A DNA stretch of 57,952 nucleotides from Terriglobia bacterium. GTDB taxonomy: Bacteria; Acidobacteriota; Terriglobia; Acidiferrales; UBA7541. The notes beneath the pieces were generated by a model. It was given only the letters and a program-made list of their open reading frames with translations. It did not search any database and was not told the origin of the DNA. Of the stretch, positions 34,221 through 42,788 are shown in pieces. The DNA lies in the NCBI GenBank assembly GCA_020073375.1, contig JAIQFG010000017.1, positions 1 to 57,952 on the forward strand. Direction: 5' to 3'. A program made the translations under genes and the position numbers. Each line of letters opens with the position of its first letter. Position 1 is the stretch's first letter.

Positions 34221-34757
34221 ATGGCCGCGCAAGCGCAAGTCGCAGTAGTTACCCAGCCCGCCAAGACATCCCCGCCCGTCAAGCAAACGGAAACGGCGAA
34301 TGTCTTCGACCGGCTTCAGCAAAGTTATGACTCGATCGCTCGAAGAGCCTTCGAGATATTCGAATACAACGGACGATGGTTCGGTCATGAACTGGACGAT
34401 TGGCTCCGCGCCGAATCCGAGGCCCTGCAACCCGTGCACCTGGACGTAACAGAGACGGACGAGGCCCTGACCGTTCGGGCGGAAGTGCCGGGATTTGCAA
34501 CCAATGAACTGGACATCACCGTGGAACCCCGCCGGCTGACCATCGCCGGAAACCACGAATCCAAGGAAGAGACCACAAAAGGCAAAACGATCTACTCCGA
34601 GCGAAGCACGAAGGAGATTTTGAGATCGTTTGAATTGCCGGCCGAAGTTGACGGCCCAAAGGCGACCGCAACGTTAAAGGACGGCATTCTCAACATTGAA
34701 CTGCCGAAGGCTGCTCATGCCAAGACGGTTCGAGTGGAAGCGAAAGCGGCCAAGTAA
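34221..34757 (+). CDS. Small heat-shock protein with N-terminal DUF2934 segment
   Basis: A 178-residue protein from ATG 34221 (GAGGTGAG upstream). Residues about 33-72 match DUF2934 (SIARRAFEIFEYNGRWFGHE followed by LDDWLRAE). Residues about 74-175 form an alpha-crystallin domain (HLDVTETDEALTVRAEVPGF, RLTIAGNHESKE, SFELPAEVDGPKATATLKDG, ILNIELPKA). Hsp20 chaperones hold unfolded proteins without ATP. The C-terminal IxI motif is absent. A Crp-type site lies upstream, linking it to the stress island. Confidence 0.92.
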   Translation: MAAQAQVAVVTQPAKTSPPVKQTETANVFDRLQQSYDSIARRAFEIFEYNGRWFGHELDDWLRAESEALQPVHLDVTETDEALTVRAEVPGFATNELDITVEPRRLTIAGNHESKEETTKGKTIYSERSTKEILRSFELPAEVDGPKATATLKDGILNIELPKAAHAKTVRVEAKAAK

Positions 34758-34847
34758 ATCGAATCGCGAGGGCGAGCGATGATTTCACCCAGCCCGCCCT
34801 CAATCTTCAGGGAATAGGTGTCGAATTTTGCCGCGGGGAAGAGACCG

Positions 34848-35102
34848 ATGATTACAAATTGCTGCAATTCGGATTGCCAGGCGCCGTTTGACTATCGCCA
34901 GGGGCGAATCGTCAGGGTCTGCAAGGCGTTGCCCACTGATTGCTCTTCGGACATTGAGCATCCGATTGAGCATTTTTGGCTCTGTGGAAATTGTTCGGAA
35001 CTCTATGTATTTGAATTTGAATCCAGATTGAGCCTGAAACGGAAGAGCAGTGACAGGACGGCCAACCAAAGAAAAACTCCGGATTTCGCCTCGGCCGCAT
35101 AA
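34848..35102 (+). CDS. Small zinc-ribbon-like protein
   Basis: An 84-residue protein with a GGGGAAGAG site before ATG 34848. It begins MITNCCNSDCQAPFDYRQGR and later has HFWLCGNCSELYVFEFE, so a CxxxxC/CxxC pair could bind one zinc. Small proteins of this layout (CGAPFDYREGR then HFWLCxxC) occur in Acidobacteriota; no function is known. It follows hsp20 by 90 bases on the same strand and may be co-transcribed. The last 25 residues are polar and basic. Confidence 0.7.
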   Translation: MITNCCNSDCQAPFDYRQGRIVRVCKALPTDCSSDIEHPIEHFWLCGNCSELYVFEFESRLSLKRKSSDRTANQRKTPDFASAA

Positions 35103-35263
35103 ATTGCGAACGCGCGCATGGAATCTGCGGTTTCAAGGCTCTTTGATTCCAATAAGCATGCTCTTGCGTTTCCACTGAAGCTTCAGCATCGGAAAATAGG
35201 AAATCCATCCACGCGCCCGAGGAATTCCGATTGCACGATGAAAATCGAGGAGTCTACGAAGAT

Positions 35264-36208
35264 TCAGCTACGAATCGTCAGAACGGGGCATTCCGCCTGA
35301 GTGACAACCCGGTAGGTAATCGAACTCGTGAAATGCGTTGCGGCCGCGGCATTTGCCTTTGCGCCCCGGATTCCGAGCACGATCAAATCCGCATTTTCCC
35401 TCAGTGAAACTCCCAGAATGGATTCCGCCGGGGCGCCTCGCTCGACCGTGCATTTTGGACTTATAGGCAGGCCCGCGCCGAACGGAACCACGTCCCGAAG
35501 CGTCTCATACGTGGAATTCACCTGGCCCGGTTCAGCCTTCTGAATCGAGTTCAGCAGAAACAATCCCGCGTGATATTCCCTGGCCAAATAGGTGGCATAG
35601 CGGGCAGCGCCTAGAGATTCCGGCGTAAAATCGGTCGCGTACAGGATGCGATTCAGATTCGCGGCCGAAGAAGGGGTCTCCCGGAAAGACACCCGAGGTC
35701 CAACTGTCAAGACCGGGCAAGTTGCCTGGAGGAAAACCCTCTCCGCGACCGATCCGAATACGGCCTTCTTGATTCCCGAGCGCCCGTGCGTGCCCAGGAC
35801 CAGCAGGTCAATATGTTCCGTCTCGATGATTTGGGACAAGCATTCCCAGACGTCGCCCGAAGGAAAAAGAAATTCATGCGGAATATCTTGCAATTCCAGG
35901 TCCAGCCTGTCCTGTTCCTTCTTGCGGAACTCCGCCTCTTCCTGTTCCAGGCTGGCCCACTCTTCCGGCGGCACCATGGGGTAGATGCCTGGGGAAATCA
36001 CATGAACCAAAAAGATCTTTCCCCCCGATCTTCGGGCCAACTCGACAGCGTAGGGCAAAGCCAGCTGCGTCGCGGGCGAAAAATCCGTTGCGACCAATAT
36101 CTTCTGGAAATGGACTTGTCCGTTTGCCTGCAGCGTGTTCACCGCATGCCTCCACTGCTCCGAATCAGGCGCCGGATTCCGGCGTTCATTTCCTTTGGTG
36201 GGATTCAT
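35264..36208 (-). CDS. Universal stress protein, two Usp domains
   Basis: A 314-residue protein from ATG 36208 (GGAGAG seven bases upstream), preferred to ATG 36226. Domain 1 (about residues 27-180) has ILVATDFSPATQLALPYAVE and the ATP-binding LGTHGRSGIKKAVFGSVAER motif (GxxG-x9-GS). Domain 2 (about 185-314) has ILYATDFTPESLGAARYATY, but its nucleotide loop (LGIRGAKANAAAATHFTSSI) is degenerate, so only domain 1 is likely to bind ATP. Usp proteins support survival under starvation or low oxygen. A Crp-type site lies about 81 bases upstream of the start. Confidence 0.92.
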   Translation of the reverse strand: MNPTKGNERRNPAPDSEQWRHAVNTLQANGQVHFQKILVATDFSPATQLALPYAVELARRSGGKIFLVHVISPGIYPMVPPEEWASLEQEEAEFRKKEQDRLDLELQDIPHEFLFPSGDVWECLSQIIETEHIDLLVLGTHGRSGIKKAVFGSVAERVFLQATCPVLTVGPRVSFRETPSSAANLNRILYATDFTPESLGAARYATYLAREYHAGLFLLNSIQKAEPGQVNSTYETLRDVVPFGAGLPISPKCTVERGAPAESILGVSLRENADLIVLGIRGAKANAAAATHFTSSITYRVVTQAECPVLTIRS

Positions 36209-36281
36209 CGAGTTTCTCTCCGCCATGCAACCTTTTTACGCGCAAATCAAAAGCGGTGCTATGCGCCAAGTCACAGCGAGG

Positions 36282-36297
36282 TGTGATTTGCGTCATA
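36282..36297. promoter_or_regulatory. Crp/Fnr-type site 4, upstream of the first usp gene
   Basis: TGTGATTTGCGTCATA matches TGTGA-N6-TCACA at nine of ten positions, in the 150-base gap between mgtA and usp. It overlaps a mirror arrangement, TCACA-N6-TGTGA (36271-36286). The centre is 81 bases before the usp start codon. Confidence 0.5.
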
Positions 36298-36358
36298 CGG
36301 AGGGGCGCTCTAGTGCGTTATTTGGCCCTGCAGCCCGGCCGGAGCGGGCTTTGGGGGA

Positions 36359-38779
36359 CTAACCCGGGTGTGGAGCGGTTGCCACACTGAATCTGGAGAA
36401 GAGCAGGCGCTTTGCGAACTCGACCAGGAGCATGTACGTCACAATGGAAATCGCCAGGAAAGCGAAGAATGGGGCAGGCAGGGGAGTGAAGCCGAGAATC
36501 CGCGCAAGCGGCGAGATGGGAAGCAGAATGCCGAGGACCACGATGGCGACGGTGGTAATCGCGAGCGGAAGGCTCGGACGGCTCTTCAAAGGATTGCCCA
36601 TGGTGCGAATCACGAACAGCACCAGTGTCTGAGTGGCCAGCGATTCCACGAACCATCCGGTGTGAAACAGCGGCTCGCCGGCATGAAAGAAATGGAGCAG
36701 GACATAGAACGTCAGGAAATCGTAGATCGAGCTGATGGGGCCGATGAAGATCATGAAATTGCGGATCAGGCGCATGTCCCAGCGCTGCGGGCCGCGGACA
36801 TAGGATTCGTCCACGTTGTCGGACGGGATGGTAATCTGCGCGGCGTCGTACAGAAAATTATTCAGCAGAATCTGCGTGGAGAGCATCGGGAGAAAGGGAA
36901 GAAACACGGAAGCCCCCGCCATGCTGAACATGTTGCCAAAATTGGAGCTGGTGCCCATAAGCAGATATTTCAGGACGTTCGCGGAAGCCCTGCGGCCTTC
37001 GATGATTCCGCGGTGAAGGGTGGCCAGGCCCGGCTGAAGCAGGATGATATCGGCGGCGTCGCGCGCAACGTCGACGGCGGAGGCGACCGAAATTCCAACG
37101 TCAGCTGCGTGAAGCGAAGGAGCGTCGTTGATTCCGTCGCCCATGTAGCCCACCACGTGGCCGCGATGTTTCAAGGCCAGAATGATGCGCAGTTTTTGCA
37201 TGGGGGAAACGCGCGCAAAGATGGCGGCCTGCTCGGCCATGTGGCCCAGGGCCGTGTCAGTCATCTGGTCGAGGTCATCGCCGAGCACGATGGTGGGATT
37301 GTCCAGGCCCACGCAGGAGCAAACGTGCCGCGCGACCAGTTCGTTGTCGCCAGTAAGAATTTTAACTTGCACACCGTCCCGTTTCATGGCCGCGATGGAC
37401 TCGGCGGCGTCCGAGGTCGGCGGATCGGCAAACGCCAGAAAGCCGGCGAGCGCGAGGGAGTGTTCATCGGCCGGCGAAAATCCATCGCTGCCCTGGACGA
37501 CCCGGAAAGCGACGGCGAGCACGCGGAACCCCTGGCTGCACAAGTCCCGATAGGCCTTGCCCGCGCGCTCCGCGCCTTCCTTTTCCGCTGGCCGCGTTTC
37601 TCCCTCGGCTTCAAAGGAATCGCAGAGTGCGATGATCCCTTCCGGCGCTCCTTTGGTGATCAGCAGCTTTTGCAATCCTTGCGGAGTGTCGCGTTCCACA
37701 ATGATGGAGAGCCGGCGCCGGTTGAAATCGAACGGGATTTCGTCCACCTTGCGGTAGCCTTCCGCTTTTTGCGTTGTGTCCTTCAAGATCGCGGTATCCA
37801 AAGGGCTGCGAATGCCGGTCTCAAACTGGCTGTTCAGAAAAGCAAGGGACAACGGCCGGCCGGACGATTTGCCCGATGCGTCCACCGAGCCTGCGAGCGT
37901 CATCACGCCGGTGGTGAGCGTGCCGGTCTTGTCGCTGCAAAAAATGTCGATGCTCCCGAAATTCTGGATCGCGGGCAGGCGTTTTACCACCACCTGATCG
38001 CGCGCCATGCGGACCGCGCCGCGCGCCAGCGTCACCGATGTGATCATGGGCAGAAACTCCGGCGTCAAGCCGACGGCCAGCGCAACGGCAAAAACAAAAG
38101 ACTCGAATGCATCTTTGTGAAGCGCGATGCGCGTCGCCAGGATGAAGAACACCAGAAAAAACACGGCACGCATGATGAGCATGCCGAACCGGCGCAAACC
38201 GCGTTCAAATTCGGTCTCCTCAGGCCGCACCACCAGGCGCTTGGCGATGTCGCCAAACATGGTCCGCGATCCGGTGGCCAGAATGCGCATGGTGCCGGTG
38301 CCGCTGACTACGGAGGTTCCCAGAAAAATCAAGTAAGGTGTATCGGGACCGCCTCCCGACTTGGCGTCGGCGGGGGCCGCATCTTTTTCCGTGGGCATGG
38401 ATTCGCCGGTCAGCGCGGCTTGCTGAACATAAAGGTCGCGTGCCTGCAAAAGATGCCCGTCGGCCGGGACCAAGTCGCCAGCCGAAAGCCGGACGAGGTC
38501 TCCGGGGACAACTTCATGCCGTTTCACTTCCTGCCAGGTCTGGTCGCGCAGCACCGTTGCCGTCAAGCTGACGTGCTCGCGCAGGTGCTCAATGGCGCGC
38601 TGCGAACGGTACGTTTGCGCGAAATTGATCAAGACTCCCAGCAGGACCATGACGAAGATGATTCCGGCGTCCGCCGTCTGCCCCAGAATGCCCGAGATCA
38701 GGGCGGCGATCAGAAGCATGATGACCAGGGGATTGAGAAACAGGATCAGGAGTTCCCGAGCGATCACTCCCCGTGCCAC
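36359..38779 (-). CDS. mgtA: Mg2+-transporting P-type ATPase (MgtA/MgtB type), start unclear
   Basis: At least 806 residues. TGES loop AALTGESMPTEKD, phosphorylation motif CSDKTGTLTTGV and hinge GDGINDAPSLHAADVGISV are intact. The M4 region GLTPEFLPMITSVTLARGAV and C-terminal VDESYVRGPQRWDMR are those of Mg2+ importers. The given GTG start has no ribosome-binding site. The same frame continues upstream with a typical N-terminal segment (GLTSKEAEERLWQYGPNDPT), yet offers only ATT (38932) or CTG codons before a TAG at 38938. The real start is therefore non-canonical or obscured by a frameshift. Length with this extension, about 857, suits the family. Confidence 0.9.
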   Translation of the reverse strand: MARGVIARELLILFLNPLVIMLLIAALISGILGQTADAGIIFVMVLLGVLINFAQTYRSQRAIEHLREHVSLTATVLRDQTWQEVKRHEVVPGDLVRLSAGDLVPADGHLLQARDLYVQQAALTGESMPTEKDAAPADAKSGGGPDTPYLIFLGTSVVSGTGTMRILATGSRTMFGDIAKRLVVRPEETEFERGLRRFGMLIMRAVFFLVFFILATRIALHKDAFESFVFAVALAVGLTPEFLPMITSVTLARGAVRMARDQVVVKRLPAIQNFGSIDIFCSDKTGTLTTGVMTLAGSVDASGKSSGRPLSLAFLNSQFETGIRSPLDTAILKDTTQKAEGYRKVDEIPFDFNRRRLSIIVERDTPQGLQKLLITKGAPEGIIALCDSFEAEGETRPAEKEGAERAGKAYRDLCSQGFRVLAVAFRVVQGSDGFSPADEHSLALAGFLAFADPPTSDAAESIAAMKRDGVQVKILTGDNELVARHVCSCVGLDNPTIVLGDDLDQMTDTALGHMAEQAAIFARVSPMQKLRIILALKHRGHVVGYMGDGINDAPSLHAADVGISVASAVDVARDAADIILLQPGLATLHRGIIEGRRASANVLKYLLMGTSSNFGNMFSMAGASVFLPFLPMLSTQILLNNFLYDAAQITIPSDNVDESYVRGPQRWDMRLIRNFMIFIGPISSIYDFLTFYVLLHFFHAGEPLFHTGWFVESLATQTLVLFVIRTMGNPLKSRPSLPLAITTVAIVVLGILLPISPLARILGFTPLPAPFFAFLAISIVTYMLLVEFAKRLLFSRFSVATAPHPG

Positions 38780-39073
38780 CGGTGTGGGATCGTTGGGGCC
38801 GTATTGCCAGAGGCGCTCCTCTGCCTCTTTGCTGGTCAGGCCGGTGAGGTTGCCGGCTGAGCTCGCGGGGCCGGGTTGAGATTCTGGTGGAATTGGAATC
38901 GTCCTTGAGCCCGGCGGTTTGGCGGTCTCAATGCCCTACCTGATGCGTTTCGCGCGGAAATGACCACTAACCATCCGGCGGAACGCGTTACCCGAGTGTT
39001 TATATATCAAACTTCCGGAAACCTCCCATGCTTATCTTTTGCCAGCACGTTAGGGAAATGCCGCCTATCGGGG

Positions 39074-39089
39074 CGTGACACAAATCACC
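39074..39089. promoter_or_regulatory. Crp/Fnr-type site 5, between mgtA and the second usp gene
   Basis: CGTGACACAAATCACC has a perfect GTGA-N6-TCAC core. Its centre is about 92 bases before the usp start, similar to the 81 bases for the other usp gene. It lies in the divergent region with mgtA, on whose side an AT-rich TTGATATATAAAC sequence near 39001-39013 could be a -10 box. One site could serve both genes. Confidence 0.45.
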
Positions 39090-39173
39090 GCCCCCAGTGC
39101 GCGGAGTCACCGTGCAAATCTTCCGGCAAGGGTAGCGTAATCTCAGGACTAAGCCCAGCGAGGGGGGTGCATA

Positions 39174-40052
39174 ATGGCTACGCCAACGGCAGCCGTTCAG
39201 GTTTTGGTGAAGAATATTCTGTTCGCCACCGATTTTTCCAAACACTCGAATGAAGCTCTCCCGTTCGTCGTCTCGATTGCACGAAAATATGGGTCGACGG
39301 TTTTTGCCGCGCACGTGCATTCCACGTCTCCCTTGGGAGGGTTGCCGCCGACGGTGGAATTGCAGGCCCTTGCCTCGCAGGCGATGAAGGAAGCACGCGC
39401 CAGCATGAGGGAACTGGTCGGGCCCTTGACCGGAATTCCGCACGAATTCATCATTCGCGACGGGGACATCTGGGAAGAGTTGTCTTCGATCGTCGAGAAG
39501 AAGGGAATCGATCTGATCGTTGTGGGAACTCACGGGCGGGCCAGGGCCAGCAAGCTGCTCATGGGATCGGTCGCCGAGAGGATTTTGCGGCAGGCGTCGT
39601 GCCCGGTCCTTACCGTGGGACCAAACGTTGCCGGCGAGCCGGGAAGCGTCGCGGATATCCATACTATTCTTTTTCCCACCGACTTCAGTGCGGAATCGAT
39701 GGCCGCGCTGCCGTATGCGGTTTCGTTGGCGCAGGAAGATCACGCGCGCCTGTATCTATTGCATGTGCCGGCAGAGCCCGCGGACGAATTGCAGGAGACG
39801 TTGCTGAAGTCCCGCATTCGCGCATTGATTCCAGCGGAAACGAAGTTGTGGTGCGAACCGAAGGTGCTTCTGGAACCCGGCGACCCGGCGGAAATGATTC
39901 TGCAACAGGCCGAAGAACTTGCCGTGGACTTGATCATCCTGGGGACAAAACATGTTTCCCGGTTTGCCGGGAGCAGGACTCATCTGGGTATGGCCACGGC
40001 GTACAAGATTATCCGGCAAGCGATTTGCCCGGTGCTCAGCGTGCGCGGGTAA
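39174..40052 (+). CDS. Universal stress protein, two Usp domains
   Basis: A 292-residue tandem Usp protein. Domain 1 (residues about 8-150) contains NILFATDFSKHSNEALPFVV and the intact ATP-binding motif VGTHGRARASKLLMGSVAER. Domain 2 (about 160-292) has ILFPTDFSAESMAALPYAVS and LGTKHVSRFAGSRTHLGMAT, with a modified loop. A GGGGGGTG site precedes the ATG. It resembles the Usp at 35264-36208 in architecture but is clearly diverged, so it is an old duplication. Divergent from mgtA, with Crp-type site 5 in between. Confidence 0.92.
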   Translation: MATPTAAVQVLVKNILFATDFSKHSNEALPFVVSIARKYGSTVFAAHVHSTSPLGGLPPTVELQALASQAMKEARASMRELVGPLTGIPHEFIIRDGDIWEELSSIVEKKGIDLIVVGTHGRARASKLLMGSVAERILRQASCPVLTVGPNVAGEPGSVADIHTILFPTDFSAESMAALPYAVSLAQEDHARLYLLHVPAEPADELQETLLKSRIRALIPAETKLWCEPKVLLEPGDPAEMILQQAEELAVDLIILGTKHVSRFAGSRTHLGMATAYKIIRQAICPVLSVRG

Positions 40053-40238
40053 TCGGCGCGCGAAAAAAACACGGATCCGCCGTGCAAATCCGTTTCCTTA
40101 CTCGATCCTCGTAATTCCCCAAATCTGATGATAAGTTGAAGCGCATCGGCAAAAGTGCGTCTGGTTTGCGTGGTGCCTTGCGGGATCACGCGTGGCCCGG
40201 CCGACAATCCAAGGGGCAGGAAACTGCGAAATCGCCGG

Positions 40239-40973
40239 ATGAATTTATGGAATTGGATGCGCAGCTTCGCCGCGCTCATGGCCTGCCTGGCGCTTGCCGC
40301 GGCGTTGCACGCGCAGTCTCCGCGGCCCGCTAGGGTGGCAAAAACCCCGGCCGCGATTTCTCCGCGCGATTTCTCGGGCGTGTGGATGGAGCGCCAGGAA
40401 CAGGCGGCCTTCAGCGCGCAGGAACCTCCGCTGCTGCCCTGGGCCTCGGAAAAATTCAAGGCTGCGAAACCAGGTTACGGCCCGCGCGCGACACCGAACT
40501 CCCAGGACCCGATCCTGAGTTGCCTCCCGCCTGGAGTCCCAAGAATCATGCTGATTCCATTTCCCATGCAGGTAGTTCAGACGCCCGGCGAGGTGATCCT
40601 GCTGTTTGAATACGATCACTACGTGCGCCACATTTCGCTGGACCGGCCAGAGCATCCGAAGAATCCGGATTTCACCTGGATGGGGGATTCGATCGGGCAT
40701 TGGGAGGGAGACACTCTGGTCGTCGACACCACGGGATTGAACGACAAGACGTGGCTCGACCAGGTGGGCCACCCGCACTCCGACGGATTGCACGTCATCG
40801 AGCGAATTCGGCGCGTGGACCGCGACACGCTGCAAGATGATCTTACGATCGACGACCCTCGCGCTTACGCGAAGCCCTGGACCGGACAGCAAGTATTCAA
40901 GCTCAAGCCTGCCTGGCGGCTCAGCGAATATGTTTGCGAAGACAACCAAGCGAGGGAAGGCGGAGGCAGGTAG
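40239..40973 (+). CDS. Secreted protein of unknown function
   Basis: About 244 residues from ATG 40239; ATG 40257 is an alternative. The signal peptide is MRSFAALMACLALAAALHAQ. The mature part has a DFSGVWM start, a SCLPPGVPRIMLIPFPMQVV block, an HISLDRPEH/GDSIGHWEGDTLVVDT block and a DDLTIDDPRAYAKPW block. This arrangement recurs in exported proteins of Acidobacteriota and Proteobacteria with no established function. The 3' end overlaps the region before the histidine kinase, whose start is 62 bases on. No catalytic motif is recognised. Confidence 0.7.
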   Translation: MNLWNWMRSFAALMACLALAAALHAQSPRPARVAKTPAAISPRDFSGVWMERQEQAAFSAQEPPLLPWASEKFKAAKPGYGPRATPNSQDPILSCLPPGVPRIMLIPFPMQVVQTPGEVILLFEYDHYVRHISLDRPEHPKNPDFTWMGDSIGHWEGDTLVVDTTGLNDKTWLDQVGHPHSDGLHVIERIRRVDRDTLQDDLTIDDPRAYAKPWTGQQVFKLKPAWRLSEYVCEDNQAREGGGR

Positions 40974-41035
40974 TCCGCGCGGCGATGCGCCGCCTATGTG
41001 GGGGCCTTCGGGAAGCCGATCAAGCCGGAAATAAA

Positions 41036-42772
41036 ATGAAATGGATGAAAAGGCCGGGCGGAGAGTGGGTGGCGATTGTCGCGATGGTCGCGGGGGTCTC
41101 GATCCTCGCTGCTTTTCAGTACCGCTGGACGGGGGAAATCAGCAGGACCGAGCAGAACCGTTTGAAGGTTTCGTTGGCTGCGAGCGTCCGCGATTTCGAT
41201 CAGGAATTCTCCTATGATTTTCAGCAGCTGTGCGAGGCCTTCGAGCTGGATCCGGAACGGGACGCACCCGGACTGGAAAGCGAACTGGCGGCGCGGCATC
41301 TCAACTGGAGCAAGTCCAGCCCCCATCCTGAATTTGTAAACGGCTTCTTCCTTTGGATGATGGATTCCGCGGGCGCGCCCCGCTTCGAGCAATTCCAGGA
41401 TGCCGAGCAGCGATTTCGAGACGCGGACTGGCCCGCAAGATTGCAGCCTGTGCGCGAAGTTCTGGAGCGGCAGGGCCGTCAGCTTGATTCCGCGGTCAAT
41501 GACCGCGACGCGGTCTATTATCCCTGGACGGCGATCGAGGAAGTTCCGGCGCTGGTTCGTCCTGTTTTCCGGATCGTATCCGCCGGAAGTGGCGCCGAAC
41601 CGGAAGTGCACGCCACAGGGTTTCTAATTGTCGAGTTGAACGGAACATTTCTCGAACAGCAGTACTTTCCCGATCTGGTGGACCGCTATTTCGGGGCCGC
41701 GGGACAACGAAGTTTTGCGGTCACGATTCGCAGCGCGAAGCCGCCCTACCAGGCTGTCTACGTTTCCGATCCCGGCGTTTCCATCTCGGCTTCTTCGCCC
41801 GACGCCGCCGTAAATCTGATCGATCTGGCCGGAGGGGAAGCGAAAAGACGCGGCCACGCGCCCGTGCAATCGAGCGACGCGAGCCGGCAATGGCAGTTGG
41901 CCATACAGCATCCGGCGGGATCGCTGGAAGGCGCGGTCGCCAGATGGAGGCGGCGCAACCTTGCAATCAGCCTGGGCTTGCTCGCTGTTTTGGCCGGAAG
42001 CATGGCGATGCTGATCTCTGCGGCGCGGCGTTCACGGGCGCTGGCGAAAATGCAGATGGAATTTGTAGCCGGCGTTTCTCACGAATTGTGCACGCCTCTG
42101 GCGGTGATCAATTCCGCGGCTGAAAATCTGGCGGATGGCGTGGTCGAAACTCCCAAGCAGATGCAGGAATACGGCGGAATGATTCGCGGCCAGGGTCGCC
42201 GCCTGGAGCGGCTGGTGGACGGAGTCTTGCTGTTCACCGCCGGACGTTTTGGGCTTTCCGGATATGAGATGGCGCCGCTGGACGTCGCGGCTATCGCCGA
42301 ACAGAGCCTGCTTGCAGCCGAGCCCGCACTGCGCGACGCAGGGTTCACGCTGGAAACGGAAATGGCCCGCGGCCTCCCGTTGGTAATGGCCGACCCATCC
42401 GCGGTGACGACTTGCATCGAGAACTTGATCAGCAACGCGATCAAGTATTCGGATTCGGCCAAGTGGGTGGCCGTCCGCGCGCGCGCCGCTTGCAACGGTT
42501 CCAAACCCGAAGTCCAGATCCGGGTGGAAGATAAAGGGGTGGGCATTCCACCCGCGGATCTTCCACACATTCTGGAGCCGTTTTATCGGGTACAATCCGC
42601 GCGCGACACTCAGATCAGCGGCGTTGGCCTGGGCTTGCACCTGGTGAAGCGAATGATGGAGGACATGGGCGGACGCGTGAGCGTTTCGAGCGAACTGGGC
42701 CGCGGCACGCATGTCACACTGCATTTTTCCGTAGCGGAATCCGAAGTTCACGAAACAATGGAAGGGAAGTAG
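41036..42772 (+). CDS. Sensor histidine kinase with altered H-box
   Basis: A 578-residue kinase from ATG 41036. TM1 lies at about residues 12-28 and TM2 near 303-325, with a large periplasmic sensor of no recognised family between them. The dimerisation helix reads EFVAGVSHELCTPLAVINSA: His349 is present but the conserved Arg three residues later is Cys352. The ATPase domain is complete (N-box NLISNAIKYS, G1 VEDKGVGIP, G2 GVGLGLHLVKRMM). It should phosphorylate the OmpR-type regulator encoded 16 nt downstream. GGAA five bases before the ATG is the only ribosome-binding site visible. Confidence 0.93.
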   Translation: MKWMKRPGGEWVAIVAMVAGVSILAAFQYRWTGEISRTEQNRLKVSLAASVRDFDQEFSYDFQQLCEAFELDPERDAPGLESELAARHLNWSKSSPHPEFVNGFFLWMMDSAGAPRFEQFQDAEQRFRDADWPARLQPVREVLERQGRQLDSAVNDRDAVYYPWTAIEEVPALVRPVFRIVSAGSGAEPEVHATGFLIVELNGTFLEQQYFPDLVDRYFGAAGQRSFAVTIRSAKPPYQAVYVSDPGVSISASSPDAAVNLIDLAGGEAKRRGHAPVQSSDASRQWQLAIQHPAGSLEGAVARWRRRNLAISLGLLAVLAGSMAMLISAARRSRALAKMQMEFVAGVSHELCTPLAVINSAAENLADGVVETPKQMQEYGGMIRGQGRRLERLVDGVLLFTAGRFGLSGYEMAPLDVAAIAEQSLLAAEPALRDAGFTLETEMARGLPLVMADPSAVTTCIENLISNAIKYSDSAKWVAVRARAACNGSKPEVQIRVEDKGVGIPPADLPHILEPFYRVQSARDTQISGVGLGLHLVKRMMEDMGGRVSVSSELGRGTHVTLHFSVAESEVHETMEGK

Positions 42773-42788
42773 CGCGGAACAAAGCCGC

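Noticed and set aside
36368..38860. 830-residue open frame on the plus strand
   Set aside because: It is exactly antisense to mgtA, whose P-type ATPase motifs are unmistakable. GC-rich codon usage keeps the opposite strand open.
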